Both the position numbers and the translations under genes were made by a program. Below are positions 1 through 8,406 of a DNA stretch of 37,441 nt, one piece after another. The stretch comes from a bacterium (GTDB lineage: Bacteria > UBP6 > UBA1177 > JAGLDR01): assembly GCA_023145475.1 (NCBI GenBank), contig JAGLDR010000068.1:1-37441 (forward strand), given 5' to 3'. The notes beneath the pieces were generated by a model that was not told the origin of the DNA, searched no databases, and saw nothing but the letters and a program-made list of their open reading frames with translations. The first letter of the stretch is position 1; each line of letters begins with the position of its first letter.

Positions 1-54
1 CCTATACAACAAAGTGTATATAATATCACTTTTTTCACATCATCCTCCAACAGA

Positions 55-84
55 TTGTTACCGTACATACACTCTTATTGTAAT
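55..84 (+). promoter_or_regulatory. Candidate sigma70 promoter for the lipoprotein-prs-purC operon
   Basis: TTGTTA at 55-60 and TGTAAT at 79-84 are separated by 18 bp. They are the best pair in the AT-rich leader before the first gene. A start near 91 would give a leader of about 130 nt. The match is imperfect, and AT-rich sequence gives chance hits, so this is tentative. Confidence 0.3.
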
Positions 85-220
85 AAAGATAGAGAAAAAG
101 TAAACTACAAAAAAAGTAAATAGAGATATAAAGTTACTATTAGCTAATTTGTTCGCTTCTTTTATAGACATCATTTTTTTCTGTGCTATACTCGCTCGAT
201 TTCTGGTTGGAGGTGTAGTT

Positions 221-733
221 ATGAAACAGGTATCTATTTTACTTTTTATCTCTTTACTTATTAGTGGATGTAAAGCAAAAGGTGAATCAATAATGACAGT
301 AGGCGTAACATCTCAAGTCACTGATACTACTGTTTGTTTTATCTTAAAAGACACATCTATTTCTGACGACTCGTGGCCAAAATCGTCCGATGCTGATGAT
401 GGAATTGCCCGCTGTGCAGGCTCTGATGAAATTAAGGATTCATACCATCTCACGACTGACACCAACTTTGAAAAACTTATCACCTGCTTTTATGGTGATA
501 CCATCTGCTTCGGAGGTGGGAGCACTGGAAAATCATGGGGTGTCGGAATTACAGGAGATCGAGATGAATATGACAAAGATGTTTTCTGTACCTCTTGCGC
601 AACAAAAAGTGTCACATTTACACTGACAAACAGCAACTCAGACGAAGGCGAATCTGATGATGATGAAGAAACACCAGATGAAGATAGCGGAGAAACCGAC
701 AATGACAAACTCACCGATAACGACTCAGAATAA
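221..733 (+). CDS. Small acidic-tailed lipoprotein, unknown function
   Basis: The product is 170 aa. ATG at 221 is chosen because GGAGG lies 7 nt upstream and because it puts a signal sequence at the extreme N-terminus: a hydrophobic core of about 12 residues ending in the lipobox LISG-C, with Cys17 the predicted lipidated residue. An upstream in-frame ATG at 149 would bury that signal. The mature part has six cysteines (39, 65, 89, 96, 123, 126), which suggests disulfides in the envelope. The last 30 residues are almost all Asp, Glu, Ser, Thr, Asn and Pro and look disordered. It ends 10 bp before prs and is probably cotranscribed with it, although no functional link to nucleotide synthesis is evident. 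I do not recognise the family. Confidence 0.75.
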   Translation: MKQVSILLFISLLISGCKAKGESIMTVGVTSQVTDTTVCFILKDTSISDDSWPKSSDADDGIARCAGSDEIKDSYHLTTDTNFEKLITCFYGDTICFGGGSTGKSWGVGITGDRDEYDKDVFCTSCATKSVTFTLTNSNSDEGESDDDEETPDEDSGETDNDKLTDNDSE

Positions 734-743
734 GGAGAAACCT

Positions 744-1772
744 ATGTACTCAGATCGAGGTCAACTTGGTATTATTGCTTGTGATTCAGCTAGAGAATTT
801 GCTGAGTTGGTGGTAAAACATCTCAAAAAGATGTATCGTCGAGATAACAATGAAACACGCTTTAAATACATTAAGTCGACTGAAACGATGTTTGCAAATG
901 GTGAGATTAAAACAACATTAGATGAGCCGGTGAGAGGTTCTGATGTCTATGTTATCCAACTTGTAGATGATCCGTTGTCGACCCGCTCTGTCAATGATAA
1001 CTTGATGTCACTCACCACGACTATCAATGCAGCATACAATAGCGATGTATCTAATATCACTGCCGTTATTCCTCAATTCCCCTATTCTCGTCAAGAGCGA
1101 AGAAAAGGGAGAGAGAGCCTGACAGCTGCGATGGTTGCCACTTTTATGGAAGAGTGTGGAATGCAGCGAGTATTGACAATTGATATTCACGCCGAGGCAA
1201 TTGGTGGCTTTTTTCACCGCGCTCGCCTCGATAATCTTCACGCTTCTTACTCTCTGATGAAGGCGATGAGAACCAGAAACCTTATCAATGAAACCACCGT
1301 GATGGTTGCTCCTGATGTTGGCTCTGCTGAAACTGCTCGCTACTATTCAAGAGAGCTCGAAACAGATATGGCACTTATTGTAAAAGAGAGAGACTATTCT
1401 CAAGCATCAACAGTCGTTGACACGCGACTTGTCGGAGATGTTACTAATAAAGATGTTATTATTGTCGATGATATGATTGCAACTGGTGGAACACTGCTTG
1501 CTGCCTGCAAACGACTGAAAGAGTTTGGAGCACACACAATTCATGTCTTTGTTACTTTTGCTTTTTTCAATGGTGATGCAGTTGAAAAAATAGATGCAGC
1601 ATTCAAAGAGGGTATTATTCACTCTATCACGGGCACCAATGGCGTATGGCGTGGCGCTGCATTCTCTGAGAAACATGAGTGGTATCACGAAGTTGACATC
1701 TCTCAAGTCTTTGCAAAAACAATCTATCGTATCAACCATATGAAATCAATATCAAAAATCTTGGATGTTTAG
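744..1772 (+). CDS. prs: Ribose-phosphate pyrophosphokinase (PRPP synthetase), divergent form
   Basis: This 342-aa enzyme transfers pyrophosphate from ATP to ribose 5-phosphate, giving PRPP for purine, pyrimidine, NAD, His and Trp synthesis. ATG at 744 follows AAGGAG and gives the usual family start; a longer reading frame would run into the previous gene. Landmarks are the ATP-side segment RQERRKGRESLTA near residue 115, the loop TIDIHAEAIGGFF, and the PRPP-binding loop VIIVDDMIATGGT near residue 240. Two places depart from the E. coli type: the usual REP(I/V) stretch reads RESLTA, and the flexible-loop KRR reads KERDYS. The C-terminus is also longer than the usual roughly 315 aa. purC follows after 8 bp, so the pair is a purine-related unit. 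The family call is firm; the substrate is taken from the family. Confidence 0.9.
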   Translation: MYSDRGQLGIIACDSAREFAELVVKHLKKMYRRDNNETRFKYIKSTETMFANGEIKTTLDEPVRGSDVYVIQLVDDPLSTRSVNDNLMSLTTTINAAYNSDVSNITAVIPQFPYSRQERRKGRESLTAAMVATFMEECGMQRVLTIDIHAEAIGGFFHRARLDNLHASYSLMKAMRTRNLINETTVMVAPDVGSAETARYYSRELETDMALIVKERDYSQASTVVDTRLVGDVTNKDVIIVDDMIATGGTLLAACKRLKEFGAHTIHVFVTFAFFNGDAVEKIDAAFKEGIIHSITGTNGVWRGAAFSEKHEWYHEVDISQVFAKTIYRINHMKSISKILDV

Positions 1773-1780
1773 GAGCTACT

Positions 1781-2680
1781 ATGAACAAAACAGTTGTTGT
1801 CGCAGGACACAAAACATTAATTAGCACCGACTTGCCATTTTTAACTCCGTTTAAGAAGGGAAAAGTGCGCGAAGTATATGAAATTGGCGAACATCTTCTT
1901 ATTATTGCAACTGATAGAATCAGTGCGTTTGATGTTGTGATGGATACTCCAATTCCGAAGAAAGGAGTCTACCTTACCGCACAAAGCTCATACTGGTTCA
2001 AAGAGCTGGAAAAAGCTGGATATCCAACCCATTTTGTTACTGACGATTTTGATGAAATTGTGAAAATAACAGGTATTACTGAGCTTAATAGTGTTAAAGA
2101 TGATTTAGATGGACGAGTTATGCTTGGGAAAAAAGCGGCGGCACTTCCTATTGAAGCAATTTGTCGTTTTCGTATCTTTGGCTCGGCTCTGAGTGCACTC
2201 AAAAACAGCACTTGGATTTGGGAGCCAATCACTTTAGAGGGTGAGTTAGAGCCAGGCGTAAAAATTGTTAACGGCCCTGCATTTACTCCAACAGATAAGT
2301 CAGAAACCGATGAAAAGATAACTTTTGAACAGATGACAGAACTTGTGGGTAATGACAAAAATCTTGCACTTCAAGTGAAAGAGCTTTCTGTTGGTATCTT
2401 TCAATTTGCCAACAAAAAGGCGATTGCAGAGCTTGGTTTTGAAATTGCAGACGGTAAAGTTGAGTATGGTATTCTCAATGATGAACTCATTTTGATTGAT
2501 GAAACCTTTACCTCAGACAGCACCCGTTTTATGCCAGACAAATCAAAAGAGGTTTTTCGTCAGTGGCTTATTTCAAACGGATTGAAGGGCAAAGCAGCGA
2601 CAATTCCTGATGATGTTGCAATGGAAGTTTCAAAACTCTATCGTGAGCAGTGTCAAAGTATGGGAATAACACTCAAATAG
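1781..2680 (+). CDS. purC: SAICAR synthase (phosphoribosylaminoimidazole-succinocarboxamide synthase)
   Basis: This enzyme catalyses the ATP-dependent joining of CAIR with aspartate in de novo purine synthesis. The 299-aa product is the longer PurC form, as against about 240 aa in E. coli. The N-terminal block GKVREVYEIGEHLLIIATDR with ISAFD, the KGVYLTAQS stretch, and the C-terminal ILIDETFTSDSTRF are the family signatures. AGGAG lies 6 nt upstream of the ATG, 8 bp after the prs stop, consistent with one transcript supplying and using PRPP. The gene converges on the response regulator, whose stop lies only 9 bp away. I see no hairpin terminator between them. Confidence 0.95.
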   Translation: MNKTVVVAGHKTLISTDLPFLTPFKKGKVREVYEIGEHLLIIATDRISAFDVVMDTPIPKKGVYLTAQSSYWFKELEKAGYPTHFVTDDFDEIVKITGITELNSVKDDLDGRVMLGKKAAALPIEAICRFRIFGSALSALKNSTWIWEPITLEGELEPGVKIVNGPAFTPTDKSETDEKITFEQMTELVGNDKNLALQVKELSVGIFQFANKKAIAELGFEIADGKVEYGILNDELILIDETFTSDSTRFMPDKSKEVFRQWLISNGLKGKAATIPDDVAMEVSKLYREQCQSMGITLK

Positions 2681-2689
2681 CAGATATTT

Positions 2690-4396
2690 CTATAAAATAT
2701 GCTCGGTCGGTTCTCCAAGATAGTAGCCTTGAACATAATCAATTCCTAACTTTTTAACTATCTCATAAATCTCTTTTGAATGGACAAATTCTGCAACAAG
2801 TTTCATACCCTTTTCATGGGCGTAGTGTTGAATTGTGCTTACAATAATTTGAGACTCTTTTGAGGTATCAAGATTTTTTATATATTTTCCATCAATTTTT
2901 AACATTGTTGCGCCTAAATCTTCTAGCTGAGAAAAGTTTGAGCAACGGGTACCAAAATCATCAATAACAATTTCAAGTCCTAAATCACTAAGCTTAGCCA
3001 CTTTTTTGCGAACACACGGCTCGTCACTGACAGAATTATTCTCAAGAATTTCCAAGGTAATCAAGGAGGCATTTACAGCATCATCTTTTAGAACTTTTTC
3101 AACAAAGTGGAGTAACTTTGGATTATGAAGAGAGACATTTCCAATATTTATACTAAAGTTATGCCCTGTTTTTGCTGAATCCGAGCACGCTCTCTTAAAC
3201 ATAAACCTAAATATATCAAATAGTTGACCATTATTTTCAGCAGCTTCTAAAAAATAGTTTGGGGTATAAATCTTATCATTGTAACGCAACCGAACAAGCA
3301 TCTCATACTTGTAGAGTTCTTGAGTCTGAGTATCATATATCGGCTGGTAATAGGGCAAAATATTATTTAACGAAAAGGCCTCTTTAATTCGCTGTCCCCA
3401 ATAATTCGTATTTTCTATCCGTTTAATAATTTTTAAATCATCACGATAGAATTGGACTTGATTTTTACCACTGTGTTTTGCTTCTGTCAGTGCCAGCTCA
3501 GATTTTTGGAGTATATTAGTGCCACATTTGTGAGCAACACCAATGGTTGTATCAAGCGATCTATGAAAATGTTCAGTGTGAATGACAACTTGATCGAGAC
3601 TCTGCTTTATCTTTGATACCACATCAATGATACCGTTTTCTTGCTTGGCAGGGATTAATATAGCAAATTTATCAGCATCAAGATGGTATATTTGATAGCG
3701 ATCTCCATACGATGAGAGCAAAAAGACTCCGAACTGAATCAACACCTCATCTCCTGCTTCAAATCCATTGGCTTCATTTATAGAAGAAAATGCAACAATA
3801 TCAACAAGAAGAAGTACGCTATCGCTATCGCTGTCAACATCTAAATCTTCAATCAACTTTCGACGATTGGGAAGTTGTGTTAAAGAGTGCGTTACCATCT
3901 TTTTATAGGTCTCTTCATATTTTTGCTTAAGTTCAAGAAGTTGCTCATATTGTTTGATAGATGTTCTAAAAACTGTGTAGAGTTTTTCAAGCGTTAGCTC
4001 TGCCTTCTCTTTATAGCCATTAATATCATATTTATCAATAACACTCATTTGAGGTGCTTCATTTGGCTGCCCCGTCCTAATAATGAGCCTTATAAGGTCA
4101 TTCTTCAAAACGGTTCGAATATACTCAATCAAATCAAGACCGGCATTTGGTGTCTCCATCACGACATCAACAAGTGCCATCGCAATATCTGATTGCTTAC
4201 CAAGTATATCTTTTGCCTCTTTCCCACTGTATGCGTGTAAAACATCAAGGGTATAATCTTTAAAAACCATTGATTTTAATGCACTTACTGTAATAGCGTG
4301 CATCGCCTCATCATCATCAACTATTAACACTTTAAAAAGAGGTTTGTTAATTTGATTCTGACTCTCTTTTGCTTTAGCAAAACTAAGATTCCCCAT
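2690..4396 (-). CDS. Response regulator REC-GGDEF(degenerate)-EAL, likely c-di-GMP phosphodiesterase
   Basis: The product has 568 aa. The REC domain (about 22-150) has the acidic patch D27-D29, the phosphoacceptor D77 in LVDVVM, T108 and K129; its RTGQPNEAP stretch resembles receivers of the DUF3369 type. A GGDEF-like domain (about 170-320) carries HLDADKF (238-244) where GGDEF should be, so it is unlikely to make c-di-GMP. The EAL domain (about 340-565) keeps the metal and catalytic residues: E365 (EML for EAL), N417, E449, D479-D480, K500, E536 and Q556, so hydrolysis of c-di-GMP is plausible. The start overlaps the kinase stop by 14 nt, with GGAGGAG upstream, so the two are translationally coupled and are probably partners. 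Activity is inferred from the residues, not shown. Confidence 0.88.
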   Translation of the reverse strand: MGNLSFAKAKESQNQINKPLFKVLIVDDDEAMHAITVSALKSMVFKDYTLDVLHAYSGKEAKDILGKQSDIAMALVDVVMETPNAGLDLIEYIRTVLKNDLIRLIIRTGQPNEAPQMSVIDKYDINGYKEKAELTLEKLYTVFRTSIKQYEQLLELKQKYEETYKKMVTHSLTQLPNRRKLIEDLDVDSDSDSVLLLVDIVAFSSINEANGFEAGDEVLIQFGVFLLSSYGDRYQIYHLDADKFAILIPAKQENGIIDVVSKIKQSLDQVVIHTEHFHRSLDTTIGVAHKCGTNILQKSELALTEAKHSGKNQVQFYRDDLKIIKRIENTNYWGQRIKEAFSLNNILPYYQPIYDTQTQELYKYEMLVRLRYNDKIYTPNYFLEAAENNGQLFDIFRFMFKRACSDSAKTGHNFSINIGNVSLHNPKLLHFVEKVLKDDAVNASLITLEILENNSVSDEPCVRKKVAKLSDLGLEIVIDDFGTRCSNFSQLEDLGATMLKIDGKYIKNLDTSKESQIIVSTIQHYAHEKGMKLVAEFVHSKEIYEIVKKLGIDYVQGYYLGEPTEHIL

Positions 4397-5729
4397 CTAT
4401 CTCCTCCTCGATTTTGATAACAAATGAGAGACCTTGCCCCTCTAAAGTATCATCAATTTTAATTGTACCACCTAGCGTTTTATATATAAGATTATAGACA
4501 ATATTCAATCCAAGTCCACTGCCGCCACTGCCTAAAGCTGTCGTAAAAAACGGATCGAAAATCTTCTTCTCAATCTCTTTCGAAATCCCTTTTCCATTGT
4601 CAGAAAAGAGAATTGTTAGGATACCATCTTTCTCAAAGCCATCAATCGTTATCTGATTGTCAGGAGCAATATCAAATGCGTGCTTCACAGCATTCATTAC
4701 CAAATTGGTTATTATTTGAGAATAAATCCCGGCATAAGAATTCAGTTCAATTGTCTCGTCGACATTATTATGTATCACAACCTGCTTCTGCTTCAGTTCA
4801 TTCTTTAATGAAAGAACAACCTCATTAACATACTGCTTTAGATTAAAATTCCGCTTAACATCAGAATGCTGATCAGCACTAATTTGCTTAAAAGATTTTA
4901 TCAAATCACGAGCCTTCTCTAATGCAATCATCACAATGCCCGCACTCTCTTTTGATGTCTTCAAATAGTCGCGAAAAACCTCTTCAGTCATAGTTTCATC
5001 ATCATATAGTGCCTCTAATTGGGCAACTTCATGCTTTAACTGAGAAATACCGGTCAATCCAATTCCTAGCGGCGTATTAACCTCATGTGAAACCCCCGCA
5101 ACCAAAGAGCCAAGTGATGCCAATTTCTCAGATTCAACAAGTTGCTGTTGAGCCTGCTTCAACTCTTCAATCACCTCTGTAAGCTCATTGTTTTTATCGG
5201 AAAGAAGCCCCCTAATCTGCCAACTAAAGCGTTGGAAATAAGTCGCAAACAGAGAGAAGAAAACAAACGCGAGCAGTGCCTCTCTCAACTGAAATAGATG
5301 TACAACACCTGGCAAAAATCCAAAATGAATAAGCAAAAGAAGTATTGCAAGAGAAAAATTCAAAACAATAACCCAAATTCGCCCTATTGAAAAATCAAGA
5401 AGATTAAGCATAAAAAGCGGCATAAAAGTGAGCCAAATAAGCATCTGCAACTGCCCTTGAGGGGCCATTGCGAAAAGAATAAGAGTCAGAAAAAAGAGTA
5501 TTCCCGTAAGGAGCGTTGCCGTTACTTCTACCTGTTTAGTAATAAAGAGATAGATAAGTAAACTATACGACAGAATTGCAAGCACGCCATCAAGAATAAC
5601 ATCACTTTCCCATTCAGCACTCCTGTGTAAATCCATTACAAATAAAATTGTTAACAGAATAGATGATGATATTAAAAGAACAAAAAGAAGGCGCTCTTTA
5701 TGCTGAATAAACAGTCTGCTTTTAGCCAT
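4383..5729 (-). CDS. Membrane sensor histidine kinase
   Basis: The 448-aa product has about six hydrophobic segments in residues 13-165, a short coiled coil (about 178-200), and then a HisKA domain with His215 in SHEVNTPLG and an HATPase domain: N-box NLVMNAVKH (342-350), G1 FSDNGKGI, F-box FDPFFTT and G2 GSGLGLNI. There is no recognisable periplasmic sensing domain, so the membrane block itself may be the sensor. Two starts compete: GTG at 5738, directly after an in-frame TGA, and ATG at 5729. I chose ATG, where TGGAG precedes it at short spacing, but the difference is only three residues. It is the first gene of a two-gene operon with the c-di-GMP response regulator. Confidence 0.9.
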   Translation of the reverse strand: MAKSRLFIQHKERLLFVLLISSSILLTILFVMDLHRSAEWESDVILDGVLAILSYSLLIYLFITKQVEVTATLLTGILFFLTLILFAMAPQGQLQMLIWLTFMPLFMLNLLDFSIGRIWVIVLNFSLAILLLLIHFGFLPGVVHLFQLREALLAFVFFSLFATYFQRFSWQIRGLLSDKNNELTEVIEELKQAQQQLVESEKLASLGSLVAGVSHEVNTPLGIGLTGISQLKHEVAQLEALYDDETMTEEVFRDYLKTSKESAGIVMIALEKARDLIKSFKQISADQHSDVKRNFNLKQYVNEVVLSLKNELKQKQVVIHNNVDETIELNSYAGIYSQIITNLVMNAVKHAFDIAPDNQITIDGFEKDGILTILFSDNGKGISKEIEKKIFDPFFTTALGSGGSGLGLNIVYNLIYKTLGGTIKIDDTLEGQGLSFVIKIEEEIDGES

Positions 5730-5793
5730 TATCTCCACTCAAAACTATGCGTTTCTCCTCAAACAGATGTGTGTAGCTCATAACAATCAAGTG

Positions 5794-5821
5794 AGTATAA
5801 CAGTTTACATAAAATAAACAA
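5794..5821 (-). promoter_or_regulatory. Candidate promoter for the histidine kinase operon
   Basis: On the minus strand, TTGTTT (5816-5821) and TATACT (5794-5799) are 16 bp apart. The spacer overlaps a small inverted repeat GTTTA-N7-TAAAC, a possible operator. The start would lie about 60 nt before the kinase gene. The -10 is good and the -35 moderate. Confidence 0.42.
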
Positions 5822-5858
5822 ATTTTAGTTTAAATAACGAAGATACGAGCTCTTATCG

Positions 5859-6773
5859 TCAGTTAGAAAAGTTGAAGCAGATAACGCGGGCCAAAGCCTT
5901 CTGACTCGCTAACCAGCTGTCAAAGGCCTTTTGTTGGTTCTCAATATAAAAACGATTCATCAAACTCATTTTGACTTTTTCATACGGCACAGGTTCGCCC
6001 TGCTTCACCGCATTGAGCTTGATAATATGCCATCCAAAACGACTCTTAAACGGCTGTGAGATTTCACCTTCCTTCATATCTTGTAGCACTTTTGCAAATG
6101 CAGGAACCATATCGGAAGAATAAAAAGTTCCAAGAGATCCACCTTGCGCAGCACTACCATCGTTTGAATATTGGCGGGCGGCCTCTTCAAAAGAAATCTT
6201 CCCCGCTTGAATATTAGTATAAATCCCGTTAATCATCTCATAGTTATCTTGACGAATCAAAATATGCGATGCGGTATACTTTCGAGAATCAGTGTACTGC
6301 TTTTTATACATTTCACGAAGAAGAGCATCATCAACACTCAACTGTTTCGTTGCAATCACCTGTTTCAACTTCAACATCTTCAGCTGTTTTACCAAAACCT
6401 CTTTTTTATAGGTTTCCCAAGAAATACCGCCTTTGGTAACCTCTTGTTGAAGCTGGTCAAGCGTCATACTGTTTTGTGAGGCAACATTACGAATCGCATT
6501 ATCTACCTCACTCTCTGTAATAGATAAGTTTTGTCGCTCGAGCTCTTGATCCACTAAAAGTTGGTTAATTGCAATATCCATCAGTTTGGCTCGCCGCTCT
6601 AAAACAGCATCAGCCGAAACACTCTCTGGGCTTTCAGGATTGAGTTGTTTTTTCAAATCATACATTGTTACAGGATCACCGTTAATGGTGCAAACAATCA
6701 TATTAACAATATCATCTTTTGAAAAGAGTGTGCTAACAGATAGAAAAAGAAGGAGAAAAAGAATTTTTTTCAT
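5859..6773 (-). CDS. Exported SurA-like peptidyl-prolyl isomerase/chaperone
   Basis: The 304-aa product has an N-terminal signal (MKK, then a hydrophobic stretch to about residue 18). A SurA-type N-terminal helical domain (about 25-150) contains INGDPVTMYDL and INQLLVDQELE, and a parvulin (rotamase) domain (about 165-255) has ASHILIR, GGSLGTF and FGWHIIKL. Such proteins hold and fold outer-membrane proteins in the periplasm. No lipobox is seen, so a soluble periplasmic form is likely. It lies 6 bp downstream of a second, lipid-anchored parvulin and is surely cotranscribed. Whether this is the orthologue of surA cannot be settled from the sequence alone, so no symbol is given. Confidence 0.88.
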   Translation of the reverse strand: MKKILFLLLFLSVSTLFSKDDIVNMIVCTINGDPVTMYDLKKQLNPESPESVSADAVLERRAKLMDIAINQLLVDQELERQNLSITESEVDNAIRNVASQNSMTLDQLQQEVTKGGISWETYKKEVLVKQLKMLKLKQVIATKQLSVDDALLREMYKKQYTDSRKYTASHILIRQDNYEMINGIYTNIQAGKISFEEAARQYSNDGSAAQGGSLGTFYSSDMVPAFAKVLQDMKEGEISQPFKSRFGWHIIKLNAVKQGEPVPYEKVKMSLMNRFYIENQQKAFDSWLASQKALARVICFNFSN

Positions 6774-6779
6774 CGAGGC

Positions 6780-7919
6780 TTATTTCTCTTGAGCTTTAGG
6801 AGCTGGCGCCATTCTTCTCATGCCTTTTCCTTTGCCTTGTCCTTTTTTGTTAAAACGCATCTCTTGCATCTTTTTTATCTGATCTTTGTTCAGTTTAAGT
6901 TGAGGTTTTCCCTGACCATTCATCTGTGGCCGAGCGCCCTTCATACCTTCACCCATTTTAGGTGCATTCTTAACTTCGTCAGGAATATCCATTTTGATAG
7001 CTTGAACTGCAGCTTCATCTATTTTGAAATTGGTGCGCTTCTTTATGTCAACTAATGCTGTTTTGTAAGCCTCTTTTCTCTTGTCTGCTTTCAATGCTGA
7101 CTCAATTCTCTTCTCTACATCATTAATATTCTTAACGACAGCCTCTTTTTTGCCTGTCAATTTAATGATATGAAATCCATACTGAGTTTTAACAAGTGCA
7201 GAGATATCACCAATATCTTTCAGGGCAAAAGAAGCTTCTGTAAACTCTTTAACCATTCTTCCGCCGTTTGCAACTGTTGCAAAATATCCAACATCGCCAC
7301 CGCGTCTTTTTGATCCTGCATCATCACTATATTTTTGCACCAACTTAACAAATGACTGTGCCTTGCCTTTTGATGTCATCACTTCTCCGTAGACCTTTCC
7401 AGCCAACTTCTTTGCGGCTGCTTCATCTCTGGCGTCTGTAATTTTAACAAGAATATGGCTTGTCTTTACCTTTGCTGGTTGAGTATACTTGGCTGTATTC
7501 TTCTTAAAATACTCTTTAATCTCAGCTGGAGTTACCTTTATCTCTTTTTCAATCTTATTCTTCAGAACTGAACCCATATAAAAACGGGCGATGTTACTTT
7601 TAATCTTTGTCAGCAATACCTTGTCTGTTGCTGCGCCCTCTTTCATTGCGTAGTATGCAAGCAACTCACCTTCAACGATTCTATCAACAAGCTCTTTTTT
7701 CTTTTCTGGATCTGAATAACGATTTCTTAAATAAGGATTCAACTGATTAAGATAAGACTCAACATACTCATCCGTAATAGTAAGTCCATCAAACGATGCA
7801 ATCACTTTCCCACTTTTTGTGGCTGGAAACAAATTCAAATTAGTTCCATTGTCGCCGGCTTTATTACAGCCAACCAATGAAATAGCAATAAGAAACAACA
7901 CTAACAATACTTTCTTCAT
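6780..7919 (-). CDS. Lipoprotein PpiC/PrsA-type peptidyl-prolyl isomerase with basic tail
   Basis: The product has 379 aa. ATG at 7919 is chosen because CTGGAGG lies upstream and because it exposes a lipoprotein signal ending at Cys18 (SLVGC). The longer open frame upstream runs through the terminator and rpsU and is not coding. A SurA/PrsA-like N-terminal region (FDGLTITDEYVESYL) is followed by a parvulin domain with TSHILVK, a GGDVGYF stretch and YGFHIIKL. The last roughly 60 residues are unusual: Met-, Gly-, Lys- and Gln-rich and strongly basic (GQGKGKGMRR), and probably disordered. The role is envelope protein folding at the membrane surface. The tail's role is unknown; it could bind nucleic acid, peptidoglycan or acidic lipid, but nothing here decides that. 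Confidence 0.88.
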   Translation of the reverse strand: MKKVLLVLFLIAISLVGCNKAGDNGTNLNLFPATKSGKVIASFDGLTITDEYVESYLNQLNPYLRNRYSDPEKKKELVDRIVEGELLAYYAMKEGAATDKVLLTKIKSNIARFYMGSVLKNKIEKEIKVTPAEIKEYFKKNTAKYTQPAKVKTSHILVKITDARDEAAAKKLAGKVYGEVMTSKGKAQSFVKLVQKYSDDAGSKRRGGDVGYFATVANGGRMVKEFTEASFALKDIGDISALVKTQYGFHIIKLTGKKEAVVKNINDVEKRIESALKADKRKEAYKTALVDIKKRTNFKIDEAAVQAIKMDIPDEVKNAPKMGEGMKGARPQMNGQGKPQLKLNKDQIKKMQEMRFNKKGQGKGKGMRRMAPAPKAQEK

Positions 7920-7940
7920 AACAACCTCCAGATAAAAAAA

Positions 7941-7968
7941 ATAATATCTTTCTGACCTGCCGTAGCAA
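7941..7968 (-). promoter_or_regulatory. Candidate promoter for the PPIase operon
   Basis: On the minus strand, TTGCTA (7963-7968) and TATTAT (7941-7946) are 16 bp apart. They lie just below the rpsU terminator and about 20 bp above the lipoprotein PPIase start. The position between a terminator and a start supports it. Confidence 0.42.
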
Positions 7969-7969
7969 G

Positions 7970-8006
7970 TAAAATAATAAAACAAGGGGGGTACTACGAC
8001 CCCCCT
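7970..8006 (-). terminator. Intrinsic terminator of rpsU
   Basis: Read on the minus strand, six G (complement of 8000-8005) and six C (complement of 7986-7991) form a perfect stem with an 8-nt loop. A T-rich run (TTGTTTTATTATTTT) follows. It lies 17 bp after the S21 stop and separates rpsU from the PPIase operon. Confidence 0.88.
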
Positions 8007-8022
8007 AAAATCGAAAAAGCGC

Positions 8023-8238
8023 TTAAAATCTTCGTTTCTTAAGATTTTTTCTTCTACGACGCTCAGCTTCTTCACGCTTTCTGCGTTTACGAACACTTGG
8101 CGGCTCGTAGTGGCGACGCTTTTTAAGCTCCTTATACAATCCTTCGAGAGCCATCTTCTTTTTAAGAATCTTAATAGCTCTTTCAAGATCATCAGTTACA
8201 TGAACTTCTAAGGGCCCGATGTACTTCTGTCTACGCAT
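8023..8238 (-). CDS. rpsU: 30S ribosomal protein S21
   Basis: The 71-aa product has exactly the usual S21 length. It has the family pattern: a short beta-like start, a helix with ERAIKILKKK, then ELKKRRHYEPPSVRKRRKR and an Arg/Lys-rich C-terminal helix. S21 sits on the 30S platform near the anti-Shine-Dalgarno and helps initiation. ATG at 8238 is preferred because it gives the family length with GGTGGTG 5-6 nt upstream; an in-frame GTG at 8250 would add four residues. The gene has its own promoter and a strong terminator, so it is monocistronic, and it is divergent from the cold-shock gene. Confidence 0.92.
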   Translation of the reverse strand: MRRQKYIGPLEVHVTDDLERAIKILKKKMALEGLYKELKKRRHYEPPSVRKRRKREEAERRRRKNLKKRRF

Positions 8239-8289
8239 GGCATTCACCACCTTTCAACTTCAAATTTGTTAAGAACAAGAAGTGGGTGG

Positions 8290-8317
8290 ATTATATGCCT
8301 TAAAAAAGAGAGGTCAA
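8290..8317 (-). promoter_or_regulatory. Sigma70-type promoter of rpsU
   Basis: On the minus strand, TTGACC (8312-8317) and a consensus TATAAT (8290-8295) are 16 bp apart. This places the start about 45 nt before the S21 ATG. It is a strong match in the right place. Confidence 0.68.
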
Positions 8318-8375
8318 CTATTATTTGCCAAAAGTTTTGACTTTTCATTTTTTTTGTGTTTAATGGTAGTTGTAA

Positions 8376-8406
8376 TTGACTGAGAAGTGTATGCAGTGAT
8401 TGTTAT
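8376..8406 (+). promoter_or_regulatory. Weak candidate promoter of the cold-shock gene
   Basis: TTGACT (8376-8381) and TGTTAT (8401-8406) are 19 bp apart, which is long. They would give an A-rich leader of about 65 nt containing the 10-bp palindrome GGTTTAAACC at 8451-8460. Long leaders are usual for cold-shock genes, but this exact pair is uncertain. Confidence 0.3.

Noticed and set aside
7920-8192. N-terminal extension of the lipoprotein PPIase upstream of 7919
   Set aside because: It would cross the rpsU terminator and part of rpsU, and would bury the lipoprotein signal; ATG at 7919 has a strong ribosome site.
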